The notes: a model not told the origin generated them from the sequence alone. A stretch of 64,000 bases of DNA from Forficula auricularia (GCA_024734495.1 JALMQS010000089.1:1267207-1331206), one strand, 5' to 3'. Shown: positions 34,725 through 45,852, numbered from the stretch's first letter. Made by a program: numbers and translations.

Positions 34725-34882
34725 GAAAAATCAAATAGTTTTCGTTAAAAAGTGTTGTTGAATCATAAAAGAGAAACCAATGAGATTGTTCTCTGCTTGA
34801 TGCAAATAAACATATTATTCATATTTATATACCAAATATAAATATGTATGGAGAATTGATGGAAGGCAACACAAGGATTAGG

Positions 34883-35017
34883 AGAAAATAAAATTCCGAT
34901 TAAAATAAATTTATTGGAAAGTCATTTTTATCCTCTTAAAAACAGACAGATCTTCGCTGCTTCTTCAAAAATGACTTTCCAATAAATTTATTTTATTCGC
35001 AATTTTATTTTCTCACT
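34883..35017. repeat. Inverted repeat, arms about 50 bp
   Basis: aaaataaatttattggaaag (34,902) mirrors ctttccaataaatttatttt (34,974-34,993); the spacer is about 40 bp. A tgcttcttcaaaaatgac motif in the spacer loosely recalls the ribozyme cores but lacks CTGA. Confidence 0.75.
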
Positions 35018-35545
35018 GTGCCCCCAGCGATCTCAGTTTTTTTCATCTAAATATAATATGGGATTTTTGCTATTGAAAGATCAATTTTTTATTCCGGCCA
35101 AAGAAATGGTTCAAAAGATTTGAAACTCTGTAGACTTTATCCTTATAATAATAGCTATCCTTCAGAATTTTTTACATTTTTTAGCAATTATAATTTTGGA
35201 GTCTATAACTTAGTAAAACTAAGATATAGCAAAATTTTATCTACCTGTATTTCCAAAATTATAATAGCTAAAAATCTGTAATAATTCTGATCGATAGCTA
35301 CTATTATAAAGATAAAGTAAAGATGGTTTCAAATTTTTTGAACCATTACTTTGGCCAGAATAAAAAAATTGATATTTTAATGCCAAAACCCCATGTTATT
35401 TAGATGAGAAACTTACATCGCTGGGGGCACAGGTTATAATTGAGATAGAGACTTGAAACTTGGGGGTATTTTTTTTTATTTATTTAGAACCAGATGAGCC
35501 CTTGTCATGGTAAAAATTTGAAAATACCCAAAATAATGACCACCC
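35018..35545. mobile_element. GGGTGGTC foldback element
   Basis: The arms of roughly 200 bp read 'gtgcccccagcgatctcag' (35,023) and 'catcgctgggggcacagg' (35,416-35,433) and meet around 35,215-35,240. The right side continues through 'atttgaaaatacccaaaata' to accaccct (35,538-35,545), the terminal sequence seen at 17,787. Confidence 0.7.
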
Positions 35546-36156
35546 TAATATATATAAATATATATATTTGTTATGTGTATATGTTTATTTGCATCAAGCA
35601 GAGGACAACCTTTTTGTTTCTCTTTATGAACCAACAACTCTGCTACTCTCGGCAAAATAAAACTTTTCAATTGAATCTTAATATGTTAATTAATATCGAA
35701 ATCATATTTTGAATTTGAATTTTCGCATTGTTTGAACAATCGATTTTTTGAATTGTTGAGACTCATTGTTTTGATTATTAGAATTTGAATTCAACAATTC
35801 AAGGCGTTCCAGTTGAATTATTTTATATTCTAAGCCGCTTCCATTAATATCGCCCCAACATTTCAATACAATTTGGATTAATTTTCCAGTCGATTTTTTG
35901 ATAGATTATCTTTGAAAAGTTTAGCTTTTGAATTTTTCTAACTATTTATTAATATAAAGTGAAATTTTATAAAATTACTCAAAAAGAAAGATGGAAAATT
36001 CAATGGTGAGCTTCCAAGATATTAAGCCATGTTGTACTATTAATGTGTGGGTGTTGGTGTAAGCCTAAACTTAATACTATATTTTTCCTTATTTCTTCTC
36101 TACATAATATCTTGTTTTCTCTTTTAATTCTAATATTAATTTCTTCTTTTCTATAG

Positions 36157-36260
36157 GCAAATCCAAATGCCAGTGGAGAGAGAGAATGCATTGAATAATA
36201 CTTTCTTTATCCCTGCCTGAGAGAAAGTGAAAGTAAATTCTCCCAGTCATCTCTGGGAAT
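36157..36260 (+). other. Exon-like block E1, copy a
   Basis: Acceptor ttcttcttttctatag and donor GTAAGT enclose 104 nt, and both sites are conserved in copy b (38,960-39,066). All three frames contain stops. Both copies encode a short start-stop frame (MPVERENALNNTFFIPA versus MPVDRENVLLVHNFFIPA), so it may be a leader exon with an upstream frame. Confidence 0.45.
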
Positions 36261-36681
36261 GTAAGTTTCCATTTTATTTTATTTTCTCTTCTCTTGCTAC
36301 CCCTTTGAATAAATTTTCCATTAATTTGAAATCAATTGTATAAAATATTCTCATTCATGTTTATTGGATTATTATTTGTAATATTAATTTTCTTAGCTCC
36401 GAATGCAAATCGACTGGTATATCAGAACCTATTTTCTATTTTCGATTTAAGATTTCTGGTCAGGAATTGAATGTAAACGAGTTCATGAGAGCTAATATAG
36501 CTTCATTTAACAAATTAAAAGTTAAAAAATAATGTGTTCATATTTTTTTGATATGTTTAATATAATTTCTTCTTCTTGACTTTTCACATTACATATAAAT
36601 TACTTGATTGAAAATATTTCTTTTATTATTATATAGTGATACATCTAGACAAGCTCGTTGATTAATTAAATTTTTTTTAAG

Positions 36682-36835
36682 ATGGAGTGGCTAATTGACT
36701 TACTCGGGATTGAATCTGGCTTCAGTCGAAAATATGAAACTTGTCCATAAATCCAGTGGAAGAGACTACAAAGTCGTTTTGACGGATAAGCTCATCGGCT
36801 GCCTGAGAGATTAAACCCCTTAATTTAACTCCGAG
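36682..36835 (+). other. Exon-like block E2, copy a
   Basis: It begins atggagtggctaattgactt after a T-rich tract and ends aactccgag before gtagtt. Copies are at 40,196-40,419 and, for the 3' part, at 45,797-45,852, both with a GTTAGT donor. Reading frames differ between copies, which argues against coding function. Confidence 0.4.
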
Positions 36836-36934
36836 GTAGTTACTCATTTATCATATTTCTAGTATAGTTTTTTTTTAAATTTAAAAAAATATTGGACAAT
36901 TCAAAAATCATCTCACATAGTTTTATTTTTACTT

Positions 36935-37570
36935 TACCATACAGGGTTTGGTCGAGTAATGTAATCGTGAATGAAAAAAGGGTTTTTTTTTGTTTCTTTT
37001 TTTCAAAATATCTCAAAAACGGCTTAAATTATTTTGATTAAAAAAATTGAGCGAAGACCATGATATTTCGCTCTACAAAAAACTCTAATAAGTGAATCAT
37101 CGAAAAAATTATATTTTTCGAGATAATAATTGTTTTGTCAAAATGATCTTTTAGGTGCGTTACCAAATTTTTATAAACAAGCTAGCTCAAAAACTAGATG
37201 TGAATATCAAAACCAAATTTCACACGTAGTTTTGGTGCATTGAGATTAAAAGCTGGTGCATATCGACTCAAAATTAAGGGTGGCTGGAAGGGGGTTAAAA
37301 TTAAAATCTAGGGCATTTCAGCAAACTCAACCAAGATTTGTATACATAATCAGTGGACTCCCAGAAGTCTAAAAATGCAAAATCTAATCCCCCAAAATGT
37401 GGAGGTGGGGGGGGGGTCAAAAAATGAAAATATTACCGATTTATCAAACTCAACCAAATTTTGTTTACATAATCAGTGGGCCCTCAGAAGTCTAAAAATG
37501 CAAAAACTAACCTCTCAAAATGGGGGGGGGGTCAAAAAATGAAAATCTTGACCATTTACCAAACTCAACC
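36935..37570 (-). mobile_element. CCATACAGGG element with module monomers
   Basis: Inverted copy of 50,225-50,975. It starts accatacagggtttggtcga at the 36,940 end, contains 'ctagctcaaaaactagatgt' (37,180), and continues into monomers of the shared module with a G run (37,406-37,415). Confidence 0.65.
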
Positions 37571-37571
37571 A

Positions 37572-37662
37572 AATTTTTGATATAAATAAACTTTTATTTG
37601 ACATTTTTTTTACTGTTTATGAGTTATAAGACTGTCTCAAGATTAAAAACTCACCCGTTATA
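37572..37662 (+). repeat. Terminal fragment of the DUF4817 foldback family
   Basis: ttatgagttataagactgtc...aaaaactcacccg is the right terminus of that family. Confidence 0.6.
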
Positions 37663-38239
37663 TATATATATATTTAAAATATATGTGTGTATGTTTATTT
37701 TAATCAAGCAGAGGACAACCTCTTTTGTTTCTCTTTATGAATCAACAACTCTGCTACTCTCGGCAAAATAAAACTTTTCAATTGAATCTTAATATATTAA
37801 TTAATATCGAAATCATATTTTGAATTTGAATTTTCGCATTGTTTGAACAATTGATTTTTTTGAATTGTTGAGACTCATTGTTTTGATTATTAGAATTTGA
37901 TTTAAACAATTCAATTATTTTATATTCTAAGCCGCCTCCATTAATACCACCTTCACATTTCAATGCAATTTAGATTAATTTTCAAGTCTATTTTTCGATA
38001 GGTAATCTCTTTAAAGTTTAGGTTTTGAATTTTCCTAACTATTTATTAATCTAAAGTGAAATTTTATAAAATTACTCTAACAGAAAGATTGAAATTCGAT
38101 GGTGAGTTTCCAAGATATTAAGCCATGTTGTACTATTAATGTGTGTGTGTGAGTGTAAGCCTAAACTTAATACTATAGTTTTCCTTATTTCTTCTCTGCA
38201 TATATATCTTGTTCTCTCTTTTAATACTAATATTAATTA

Positions 38240-38935
38240 AGTGTATATTGATGAGGCAGTCCAAAAAAGAAGAAGATAATTTACACTATCTTTTTATTCA
38301 TAAAACCGACGTTTCGGAGGCTATTCCCTCCTTCTTCAGGGTCTGTAATTGATTGGAGTGGGATTTGGCCATCATTACAATCAAGATCATTACAAATTAT
38401 TTTTTTATATAAATACAATTAATATATAATTATATGGTATACAAATTCTTAATCAAAAATATATTCTACTCACTTTGAAAAGTCAGTGAGGGAGGTCCAG
38501 TGCGGCATTCCCCTCTGTCTCCTCTTTCAGTGGCAGTAACAATAATATATTGTATTTCATTATCAACAGAATTATAATGTAATAATGATTTGGAAATATT
38601 TTTTTTAATATAAGTCCATATCATTAGCCACAATCCCCTCTCAGATAACCCTCCGCAAAGCAGTTGTGCGCATAATTATTTATTTATATAGTACAAACAA
38701 TATGTATTTTACTTTAAATTATACTTTACACATACATATACAAATTTTTTATATAAATCATTCATTTATTTATCTTATTTCATTATTTTTTCCCTCATAA
38801 ATCTTAAAAAGGTTTGTCAAGTGTTTAAAATAAAAATTACGAATTTACTATTTACAATTATTTACATATTATCTATTTACATTGTTATATTTTAATTATA
38901 CAAGTTTTAGATCAGCAATTATGCCATCCCAACTA
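38240..38935 (-). mobile_element. One-armed hammerhead-containing element
   Basis: gtgtatattgatgaggcagt and the following 100 bp match the left arm of 39,748-40,132, and 'ggcattcccctctgtctcct' (38,503) matches its interior. There is no right arm; an AT-rich filler runs to 38,935. It starts directly after ttaattaa, like the other copy. Confidence 0.7.
38299..38348 (-). ncRNA. Hammerhead-like core E
   Basis: Minus strand: CTGAAGA, extra A, GGAGG-gaatag-CCTCC, GAAAC, GTC, GGTTTTATG. The 5' strand (TTACAGACC) pairs over only about four positions, so stem I is weak. Confidence 0.45.
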
Positions 38936-38959
38936 ATATTAATTTCTTCTTTTCTATAG

Positions 38960-39066
38960 GCAAATGCAAATGCCAGTGGACAGAGAGAATGTATTATTGG
39001 TTCATAATTTCTTTATCCCTGCCTGAATGAAAATGAAAGTGAATTCTCCCAGTCATCTCTGGGAAT
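38960..39066 (+). other. Exon-like block E1, copy b
   Basis: Same acceptor (ttcttttctatag) and donor GTAAGT as copy a; 107 nt. See the entry for copy a. Confidence 0.45.
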
Positions 39067-39421
39067 GTAAGTCTCCTATTTATTTTATTTTCTTTACTTT
39101 AGTTACCCCTTTGAATAAATTTTCTATTAATTTGAAATCAATTTTATAAAATATTCCCATTCATGTTTATTGGATTATTATTTGTAATATTAATTTTCTT
39201 AGCTCCCAATACAAATCGACTGGTATATATCAGAACCTATTTTCGAGATTTTAAACATATAAGATTTTTGTCAGGAATTGAATGTAAACGGGTTCATGAG
39301 AGCTAATATAGCTTCATTTAACGAATTAAATGTTAAAAATTAATTTGTTCATATTTTTAAAATAATTTCCTCTTCTTCACTTTTCGGATTACATATAAAT
39401 TACTTAATTGAAAATATTTCG

Positions 39422-39715
39422 TTAGGGGTCGTCCATGAATTACGTCACACGAATTTCAAGATTTTTAGACCCCACTCCCCCTGTGTCACATTCTGTGACA
39501 TTTTCTTTGAGCCCCCTTCCCTGTATTCGTCGTCACACTATCACTTTTATATTTATTATTTATATTTGAGAATTTTTTAAGTTTTTTAATTTAACTTTTG
39601 TGACATCACAATTTTCAAGATCCACGTGTCCCCTATTCACATTTTGTCACAAATCTGAGATGCCCCATTCCCCCTTACTTTGTGACGTAATTTATTGATG
39701 GTCCTTTATTACTAT
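39422..39715. mobile_element. MITE with GGGGTCGTCCATGAATTACG end
   Basis: The ends ggggtcgtccatgaattacg and gtgacgtaatttattgatgg are imperfect mirrors. The element is A/T-rich inside with gtgtcacattctgtgaca. It is missing from duplication copy 1. The flanking TTA on both sides suggests a TTAA- or TTA-type target. Confidence 0.7.
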
Positions 39716-39810
39716 ATAGTGATACATCTAGACCGGCTCGTTGATTAATTAAGTGGATATCGATGATGCAGTCCAAAAAAGAAGAAGATATTTTACACTA
39801 TCTTTTTATT

Positions 39811-39860
39811 CATAAAACCGACGTTTCGGAGGCTATTCCCTCCTTCTTCAGGATTTTGAA
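39811..39860 (-). ncRNA. Hammerhead-like ribozyme motif D
   Basis: Minus strand: TTCAAAATC, CTGAAGA, extra A, GGAGG-gaatag-CCTCC, GAAAC, GTC, GGTTTTATG. Stem I forms six consecutive pairs including one G-T. Confidence 0.55.
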
Positions 39861-40016
39861 AAGTCAGTGAAAGAAATCCAATGCGACATTCCCCTCTGTC
39901 TTCTCTTTCAGTGGCAGTAACAATAATATATCATATTTCATTCTCAGCAAAATTATAGTGTAGTGTTACTGCCATTGAAAGAGGAGACAGAGAAGAATGT
40001 CGTATTGGATTTCCTT

Positions 40017-40066
40017 CACAAAACCCTGAAGAAGGAGAGAATAGCCTCCGAAACGTAGGTTTTATG
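40017..40066 (+). ncRNA. Hammerhead-like ribozyme motif C
   Basis: CACAAAACC, CTGAAGA (40,026-40,032), extra A, GGAG-agaatagc-CTCC, GAAAC, triplet GTA, GGTTTTATG. Stem I pairs in 8 of 9 positions. GTA still fits the NUH cleavage rule. Confidence 0.6.
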
Positions 40067-40195
40067 AATATAAAGATAGTGTAAATTATCATCTTCTTTT
40101 TTTGGACTGCCTCATCGATATCCACTTAATTCACTTAACAGTCCGTCTCCAAAAATTACTCCAATCTTTGATTAATTTTAATTCATTTTTTATAG

Positions 40196-40419
40196 ATGGA
40201 GTGGCTGGCTAATAGACTTCGAACTTACTCGGGGTCGAATCTGGCTTCAGCCAGAATTATTTTCATTTATGTTGAAAATACGAAACATCTCAATAAATTC
40301 TGAGAAAGTCAACGGAACTCCACTCTTGTGAACAATTTCCCAGGAATCCTCTCTAGTCAGTTTTGACGGATAAGGTCATCAGCTGCCTGCGAGATTAAGC
40401 CCCTTATTTTAACTCCGAG
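40196..40419 (+). other. Exon-like block E2, copy b
   Basis: Acceptor ttcattttttatag, then atggagtggctggctaatag; the donor GTTAGT follows aactccgag. A second internal acceptor (tctctagtcag, 40,350-40,360) could give a 59-nt form. Stops occur in all frames of the 3' part. Confidence 0.4.
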
Positions 40420-40446
40420 GTTAGTATACTTACTCATTTATTATAT

Positions 40447-40981
40447 ATCTTGAAGGAGACAATAAAAGAGTGTGTCTTCTGCTGGAATTATAATTTTTAT
40501 TTATAACGAGACTTTGCCCTCTTCATCAGTCTATTATAATTGAATTAATGTATCAATGGATAGTGAGATTTGCAGATATCCATTCATACATTAATTCCTG
40601 TGAATCAATTGTAATAGACTGATGAAGATTTCCCTCTTCAATAGCTATTTTGACTCTTAAGGCTATATAGTTGACCTCATCCAGTCAAATTTAATCGGTC
40701 ATACTATGTTGATATTTTTTCTTCCCATTTTTTTTTTTGGATCTGGACAACTAAGATATGTGATTAATCATATTCCCTTTAAGAATTTCTACAAATCATT
40801 AAGAAAAAATTAATAAACCGACCAATTACAATGTACCACATTTAAATCAGTGGTTCCTCTAACCTTTTCAGTTTCATTATCCTTGTCTGTATCCGTGAAA
40901 AGCCCTCGAAACTATAGCCTCGTTATAAATAAAATTTATAATTCCAGCAAAAGACACATTCTTTTATTGTCTCCTTCAAAA
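40447..40981. mobile_element. TIR element with broken hammerhead-like cores
   Basis: tcttgaaggagacaataaaa (40,448) mirrors attgtctccttcaaaatat (40,964-40,982), with arms of about 60-90 bp. CTGATGA occurs on both strands (40,531 minus, 40,620 plus) and GCCCTCGAAAC at 40,911, but no single site retains the whole core. Confidence 0.7.
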
Positions 40982-41121
40982 TATAAAAATTCTGCTACCC
41001 TCGTCAAAAAACTTTCAATTTAATTTATTATATAATATTTTATCTTTTATAAATTTTTTGAAAATTTTTAAAAAATATAGGAGAATTCAAAAATTTTCTA
41101 ATATAGTTTTATTCTTACTTT

Positions 41122-41340
41122 AACAAATGGAGGTCTCGCCGAGAGGCCAAAAAGTGCGATTTTTTCATTTAGTGCGTGCGAATGTATGGATGGATGTTAT
41201 CGTTTTTTTGGTTCACGATTTTTTTTTCAAATTATCACTCAAATATCAATTCTGAAACTGTTTGATTTATAAATTAACTTCCCTTGTCTTAGGGAGTTCA
41301 ATGATTTGGTACATAGAATAAACTAATCATTAGTAAATTC
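41122..41340 (+). repeat. Fragment of the CGAGAGGCC element family
   Basis: Matches 49,010-49,110 and, inverted, 44,780-44,910 (gagaggccaaaaagtgcg, atggatggatgttatcg). Both ends are missing. 41,341-41,900 is AT-rich and is part of a duplicated block (compare 47,080-47,545). Confidence 0.65.
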
Positions 41341-41908
41341 GATTTCATCTAATCTTTATATATTTTTACTTTATTTTTATCTTACCTTCTTTATTATCAC
41401 ATTTATTATTTATTTATACAATTTCTTATTTTCTAATTTACTTTTTTTATACTTTTTTCATGGATCATCCCTTCAATGATATGTCTCGGTCTTCTCCTTT
41501 ATTCGATTCATTTATGTTGTCATCAAAAGCTCGCCAAACTTGAGTATTATATCATTTTTTATATAATTACTTTTTAAGTATTTTTTTACAGCATACCCCT
41601 TTAATTAGAATCACTTATTACTTTAATATTTAACTTATTTCCATTAAAATAAATTCATTTTTTGATTTTAAATTTCTTGCTTTCATAATAAAATTATTCT
41701 ATACCAATTTTCAAAAAATTTAAATAACTTAAAGTAAATTTAATTTCCGATCAAATTAATTTCAATTATAGCCTAAATAAATTTCGAAATTTAAATTCAA
41801 TTCATTAAATTAATAGATTAAAATCATTCAATAATTAAATTTTTGATAGCTTTCTTGAGATTATTCAATTTTTATGATAAATAGAGAATTAGAATTAGGA
41901 ATTTTCAG

Positions 41909-41970
41909 TTCCCCATTCATCATTTATCATAATGCAGTCCAACGAGGGATTCGCTTTTGGATCAAATCAG
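41909..41970 (+). other. Exon-like block E3, copy a
   Basis: Acceptor ggaattttcag and donor GTAATT enclose 62 nt. A partial homologue at 47,555 keeps the acceptor but not a clear donor. It can be read with the next block in one frame, but that frame stops in the start exon at 48.6 kb, so a non-coding leader is more likely. Confidence 0.45.
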
Positions 41971-42037
41971 GTAATTTAAAAATTATATTATTTATAAACA
42001 TATATACCTTTAAATTGATAGCTGATTATTTTTACAG

Positions 42038-42091
42038 CAAGAAGCCATCGTTGCATCGAGATGACCCCAGTCTGTCATCAGGGACTCTCAG
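42038..42091 (+). other. Exon-like block E4, copy a
   Basis: Acceptor gattatttttacag and donor GTATTT enclose 54 nt (caagaagccatcgttgcatc...). It is open in two frames (KKPSLHRDDPSLSSGTL or RSHRCIEMTPVCHQGLS). Neither is recognised. Confidence 0.45.
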
Positions 42092-42164
42092 GTATTTTAT
42101 TACCTATATTTATTTCTTTAATAGTAATTTCAAACTCAATTCTTGAATATAAAATTTTTTTAAA

Positions 42165-42735
42165 TACAGTGTGGGGCATAAGATCTACCACATTTTGAAG
42201 AGGTATATAAAATTAAACAATTTAACTAGAAAAAAAACTGAATATATTTTTGAAAAGAACATAAAATATTTTTTTTAATGTGTTTTACACATTATCAGAC
42301 AAAAAAAGGGGGAGGGGTTAAAAATGAAAATTCTAGCCCTTTTGACCAAACTTAACTAAAGTATCAACTAGTATACATATCCTGTGTACCTCAGAAGGCT
42401 AGAAATGTAAAAACTAACCACCCAAAATGTGGGTAGGGTCAAAAATGAAAATTCTAGCCCTTTCAACCAAACTATGTATACAAAATTTGAGTTAGTTTTT
42501 GCATTTCTAGCCTTCTCAGGGTCCACAGAATATATATACAAAATTCGGATAAGTTTGGTCAAAAGGGCTAGAATTTTCATTTTTGACCTCCCCTTTTTTG
42601 TCTGATAATGTTTAAAACACATTAAAAAAAAATTATATTATGTTCTTTTCAAAAATATATTCAGTTATTTTCCAAGATAATTTTTTCATTTTTTATACCT
42701 CTTCAAAATGTGGTAGATCTTTATGCCCCCACCCT
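42165..42735. mobile_element. Foldback element enclosing inverted shared modules
   Basis: The outer ends acagtgtggggcataagatc and agatctttatgcccccaccc plus TGT are mirror images. The arms of about 250 bp include 'ccacattttgaagaggtata' and inverted copies of the 'ggctagaattttcatttttg' module. The 84-codon minus frame inside is not conserved between arms. Confidence 0.8.
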
Positions 42736-43567
42736 GTTATCATTAGAGTGTTTCCTTCTCTTTTTAACCGACTTCAAAAAAAGGAGGAGGTTCTCTATTC
42801 GACTGAATTTTTTTTGTTTTTTGTGCCTATGTTACCACATATCTCCGCCAATTGTGAACCGATTTTGAAAAAAAAATTTGCATTGAGTCCAGTCTACGTT
42901 CCGATTGGTCTCATTTTTTTTCGTAGGTATTAGACCTTTTTTGTTAGGTTTGTTCAGGACTAACTTCTTTCTTTGTTTATGAACCGATTTCTTTTTTATT
43001 GGAAAGTGGGTATCTTAGGGATGGTGCAATATTAATTTGGTCAAGTTCTGATGATAAGATCACTATTAATAACATCACTAAAAAAATAAAAATAAAAATA
43101 ATTTTTAAGAAAAAAATAAAACCGACTTCAAAAATTAAATGCAACAAATAAAAATACAAAAAGCTATAAAATAATTATTATCTTATTTAGTTACAACTAA
43201 ACTACGAAATATTAACATGAAATTACTTTTTGTAGTCGGTGCCAAACAAACTATACCTATAAGCGAGCGTACCCGCCAAACGTACTAAGTAAGATCAGTC
43301 GAGTGCGATTCATAAAATGTATATGTTTGGCACCGACTTCAAAAGTAATTTCATGTTAATATTTCGTCGTTTAGTTGTAACTAAATAAGATAATAATTAT
43401 TTTATACCTTTTAGTGTATTTTATTTGTTGCATTTAATTTTTGAAGTCGGTTTTATTTTTTTCTTAAAAATTATTTTTATTTTTCTCTTTTTAGTGATGT
43501 TATTAATAGTGATCATATCATCAGAACTTGACCAAATTAATAGGACACCATCCCTAAGACACCCCTT

Positions 43568-45072
43568 TCGGATAAAATAAACTGCAACGGATCGTTGCTA
43601 AACTTTATCCAAATTCATTTGAAATATTAATATGTTTGTTCCTTTATTATTAATCAGATATCACTTGCAATTTGTAGTTCATATTGAGTTGTTTACCAAA
43701 AAAGAATTTAGTCTTTTTGATTTTAAGTCGATTCTTCCACGTTTTCAATAGAGGTTGCCATTAATGGTCAAAACATCAAAAATGGAATGCAATAAGGTTA
43801 TTCCTCTAGTATTAGATAAAAATCGATCGTTATTTTTGATTTTATGTCGATTCCTCCATGTCTTCAGCAATGGTTACCAATAATAATCGAAACGTCAAAA
43901 GCCTAATGTAGAATTGTTATTCCTCAAGTATTAGATGAGAATCGATGTCTATTTTTTATTTTAAGTCGATTCCTCCATGTCTTCAGCAATGGTTACCAAT
44001 AAAAACCGAAATGTCAAAAATCCAATATAGAATGGTTATTCCTCAAGTATTAGATGAGAATCAATCGTTATTTTTGGTTTAAAGTCGATTTCTCTATGTC
44101 TTCAGCAATAGTTTCCAATAAAAACCGAAACGCCAAAAATCCAATATAGAATGGTTATTCCTCAAGTATTAGATGAGAATCGATGGCTATTTTTGATTTT
44201 AAGTCGATTCCTCCATGTCTTCAGCAATGGTTTCCAATAAAAACCGAAATGTCAAAAATCCAATATAGAATGATTATTCCTCAAGTACTAGATGAGAATC
44301 AATCGCTATTTTTGGTTTAAAATCGATTTCTCTGTCTTCAGCAAAGGTAACGGATAAGAAAACAACGCAGTTGCTATGGTTACTCATAAAAATTCCTCCC
44401 AAATTTTTAGCATTTCACAGAGAGAAGCCTATCCATTCTTACTTAAGCAAGGCTAAATGAGCTATATTAAAACTTTCAAATGAATAAATTTTAAAGAATT
44501 TAAAAAATTAAAAAAGTACCATCTAACTCTAGAGTAAAGTACTTTAAAATATAATTTTACTAAAAACTTTATTTAACCTTTTTTGTGGTCCCCAAGGTAC
44601 TTAATTAGGATATTAAATTTCATCAAAATTGGTTAAGTCATTTTCAAGATATTTAGAAAAAACTAAAAAAGTACTGAAATAAAGTACTAATGTTTGTGGG
44701 CCGATATGTACCAAAAACTAATCAGCGCTTCATTTTGTTAAACTAATGGTAGGTTTTCAATTTCATTTCAATCAGCGCAAAGGTGTGGAAAAAATCGTGG
44801 GCCAAAAAAGCGATAACATACATCCATCCATACATACATACATACATACATCCGCACGCACTAAATGAAAAATCGCACTTTTTGGCCTCTCGACGAGACC
44901 CCATGTAATTTTTGGCAAAACCGTCACGTGCTAAAATTCAACCTAATTGAATACTACAATTTGTGACTTTATTTGAGTCCATGGGTTCCGTAGTCTTTAC
45001 CTGAGGACCCTTTGAAGCCACGCTTGCCCCGAGAGCGATTGCAATACTTTACCCATGCTTTGCATTGGATAA
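43568..45072 (-). mobile_element. CGAGAGGCC element with embedded satellite
   Basis: Its two ends equal those of the 48,853-49,405 copy: ataaactgcaacggatcgtt (left) and tttgcattggataaagt (right, minus-strand start with a short subterminal hairpin around ttacccatgctttgcat). The interior matches over 44,480-45,070. A tandem array is inserted near its 3' end. Confidence 0.75.
43690..44345. repeat. Tandem array, about 119-bp unit, five to six copies
   Basis: The landmark tcctccatgtcttcagcaat recurs (with changes) near 43,731, 43,851, 43,970, 44,088, 44,207 and 44,327. Other shared phrases are 'ttattcctcaagtattagat' and 'gagaatcgat'. No reading frame is kept across units. Confidence 0.9.
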
Positions 45073-45796
45073 AGTAAAAAGAACCATCGAAATCGGTTCA
45101 TAAACAAAGAGGTTAGGTCTAAACAAACCTAATAAAAAAGGTCTAATACCTATGGAAAAAAATCGAAAAAAATGGGACCAATCGGAAGCTAGACTGGACC
45201 CAATTCAAAAAAAATTTTCAAAATCGGTTGACAATTGGCGGAGATATGAGGTAACATAGGCACAAAAAAAAAAAAAAAAAAAAAATTCAGTCGAATAGAG
45301 AACCTCCTCCTTTTTTGAAGTCGGTTAAAAATTAAATGAAACAAATAAAATACACTAAAAGGTATAAAATAATTATTATCTTATTTAGTTACAACTAAAC
45401 TACGAAATATTAACATGAAATTACTTTTTTAAGTCGGTGCCAAACATATACATTTCATGAATCGCACTCGACGGATCTTACTTAGTACGTTTGGTGGGTA
45501 TGCTCGCTTATAGGTATAGTTTGTTTGGCACCGACTTCAAAAAGTAATTTCATCTTAATATTTCTTCTTTTAGTTGTAACTAAATAAGATAATAATTATT
45601 TTTATACCTTTTAGTGTATTTTTATTTGTTGCATTTAATTTTTTTGAAGTCGGTTTTTATTTTTTTGTTATAAAATTTTTTCAAATTAAAAATTGAATTT
45701 GATTTATAAATTGTTTATTTTCAAAAATTCTTCTCTCGTATATATATATGTTATATACTAATTTTGCAATAATTTTCTTGAAGGTGACAAAATCAG

Positions 45797-45852
45797 TTGA
45801 GCAACGAGTTCATCGGCTGCCTGCGAGCTTAGCCTTTACTTTTAACGCCGAG
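45797..45852 (+). other. Exon-like block E2, copy c
   Basis: gttcatcggctgcctgcgag and the donor GTTAGT match copies a and b; acceptor gacaaaatcag. Here one frame is open across the block (EQRVHRLPASLAFTFNAE), unlike the other copies, so this is probably chance. Confidence 0.35.

Larger units (their letters stand above)
35565..36900 (+). repeat. Segmental duplication, copy 1
   Basis: From tcaagcagaggacaacctt to the block ending ctccgag, this is repeated at 37,690-40,440 in the same order and orientation. Copy 2 is longer because three transposons were inserted in it. Exon-like blocks at 36,157 and 36,682 are included. Confidence 0.9.
39748..40132. mobile_element. Foldback element with two opposed hammerhead-like cores
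   Basis: gtggatatcgatgatgcagt (39,751) mirrors actgcctcatcgatatccac (40,107-40,126), with arms of about 180 bp that also share 'gtggcagtaacaataatata' type interior sequence. It is absent from duplication copy 1. Cores D and C lie in the arms. Confidence 0.85.
37690..40440 (+). repeat. Segmental duplication, copy 2 with three insertions
   Basis: Collinear with 35,565-36,900, but interrupted at 38,240-38,935, 39,422-39,715 and 39,748-40,132. Copy 1 is empty at the second and third positions and reads through (36,640-36,675). Confidence 0.9.
42762..45670. mobile_element. ACCGACTTC element split by a later insertion
   Basis: The family sequence runs from ttttaaccgacttcaaaaaa to acacccctttc (43,568) and resumes at aaaaagaaccatcgaaatcg (45,072), as expected from uninterrupted copies (cccctttccaataaaaaaag). 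It then continues through a mirrored part to 45,670. Confidence 0.75.

Noticed and set aside
34925..34975. Hammerhead-like tgaagaagcagcgaagatc on the minus strand
   Set aside because: The conserved leading C and a pairing stem II are missing.
43680..44345. Regular repeats with spacing, as in a CRISPR array
   Set aside because: The full 119-bp unit is repeated, with no unique spacers; the context is eukaryotic transposon DNA.
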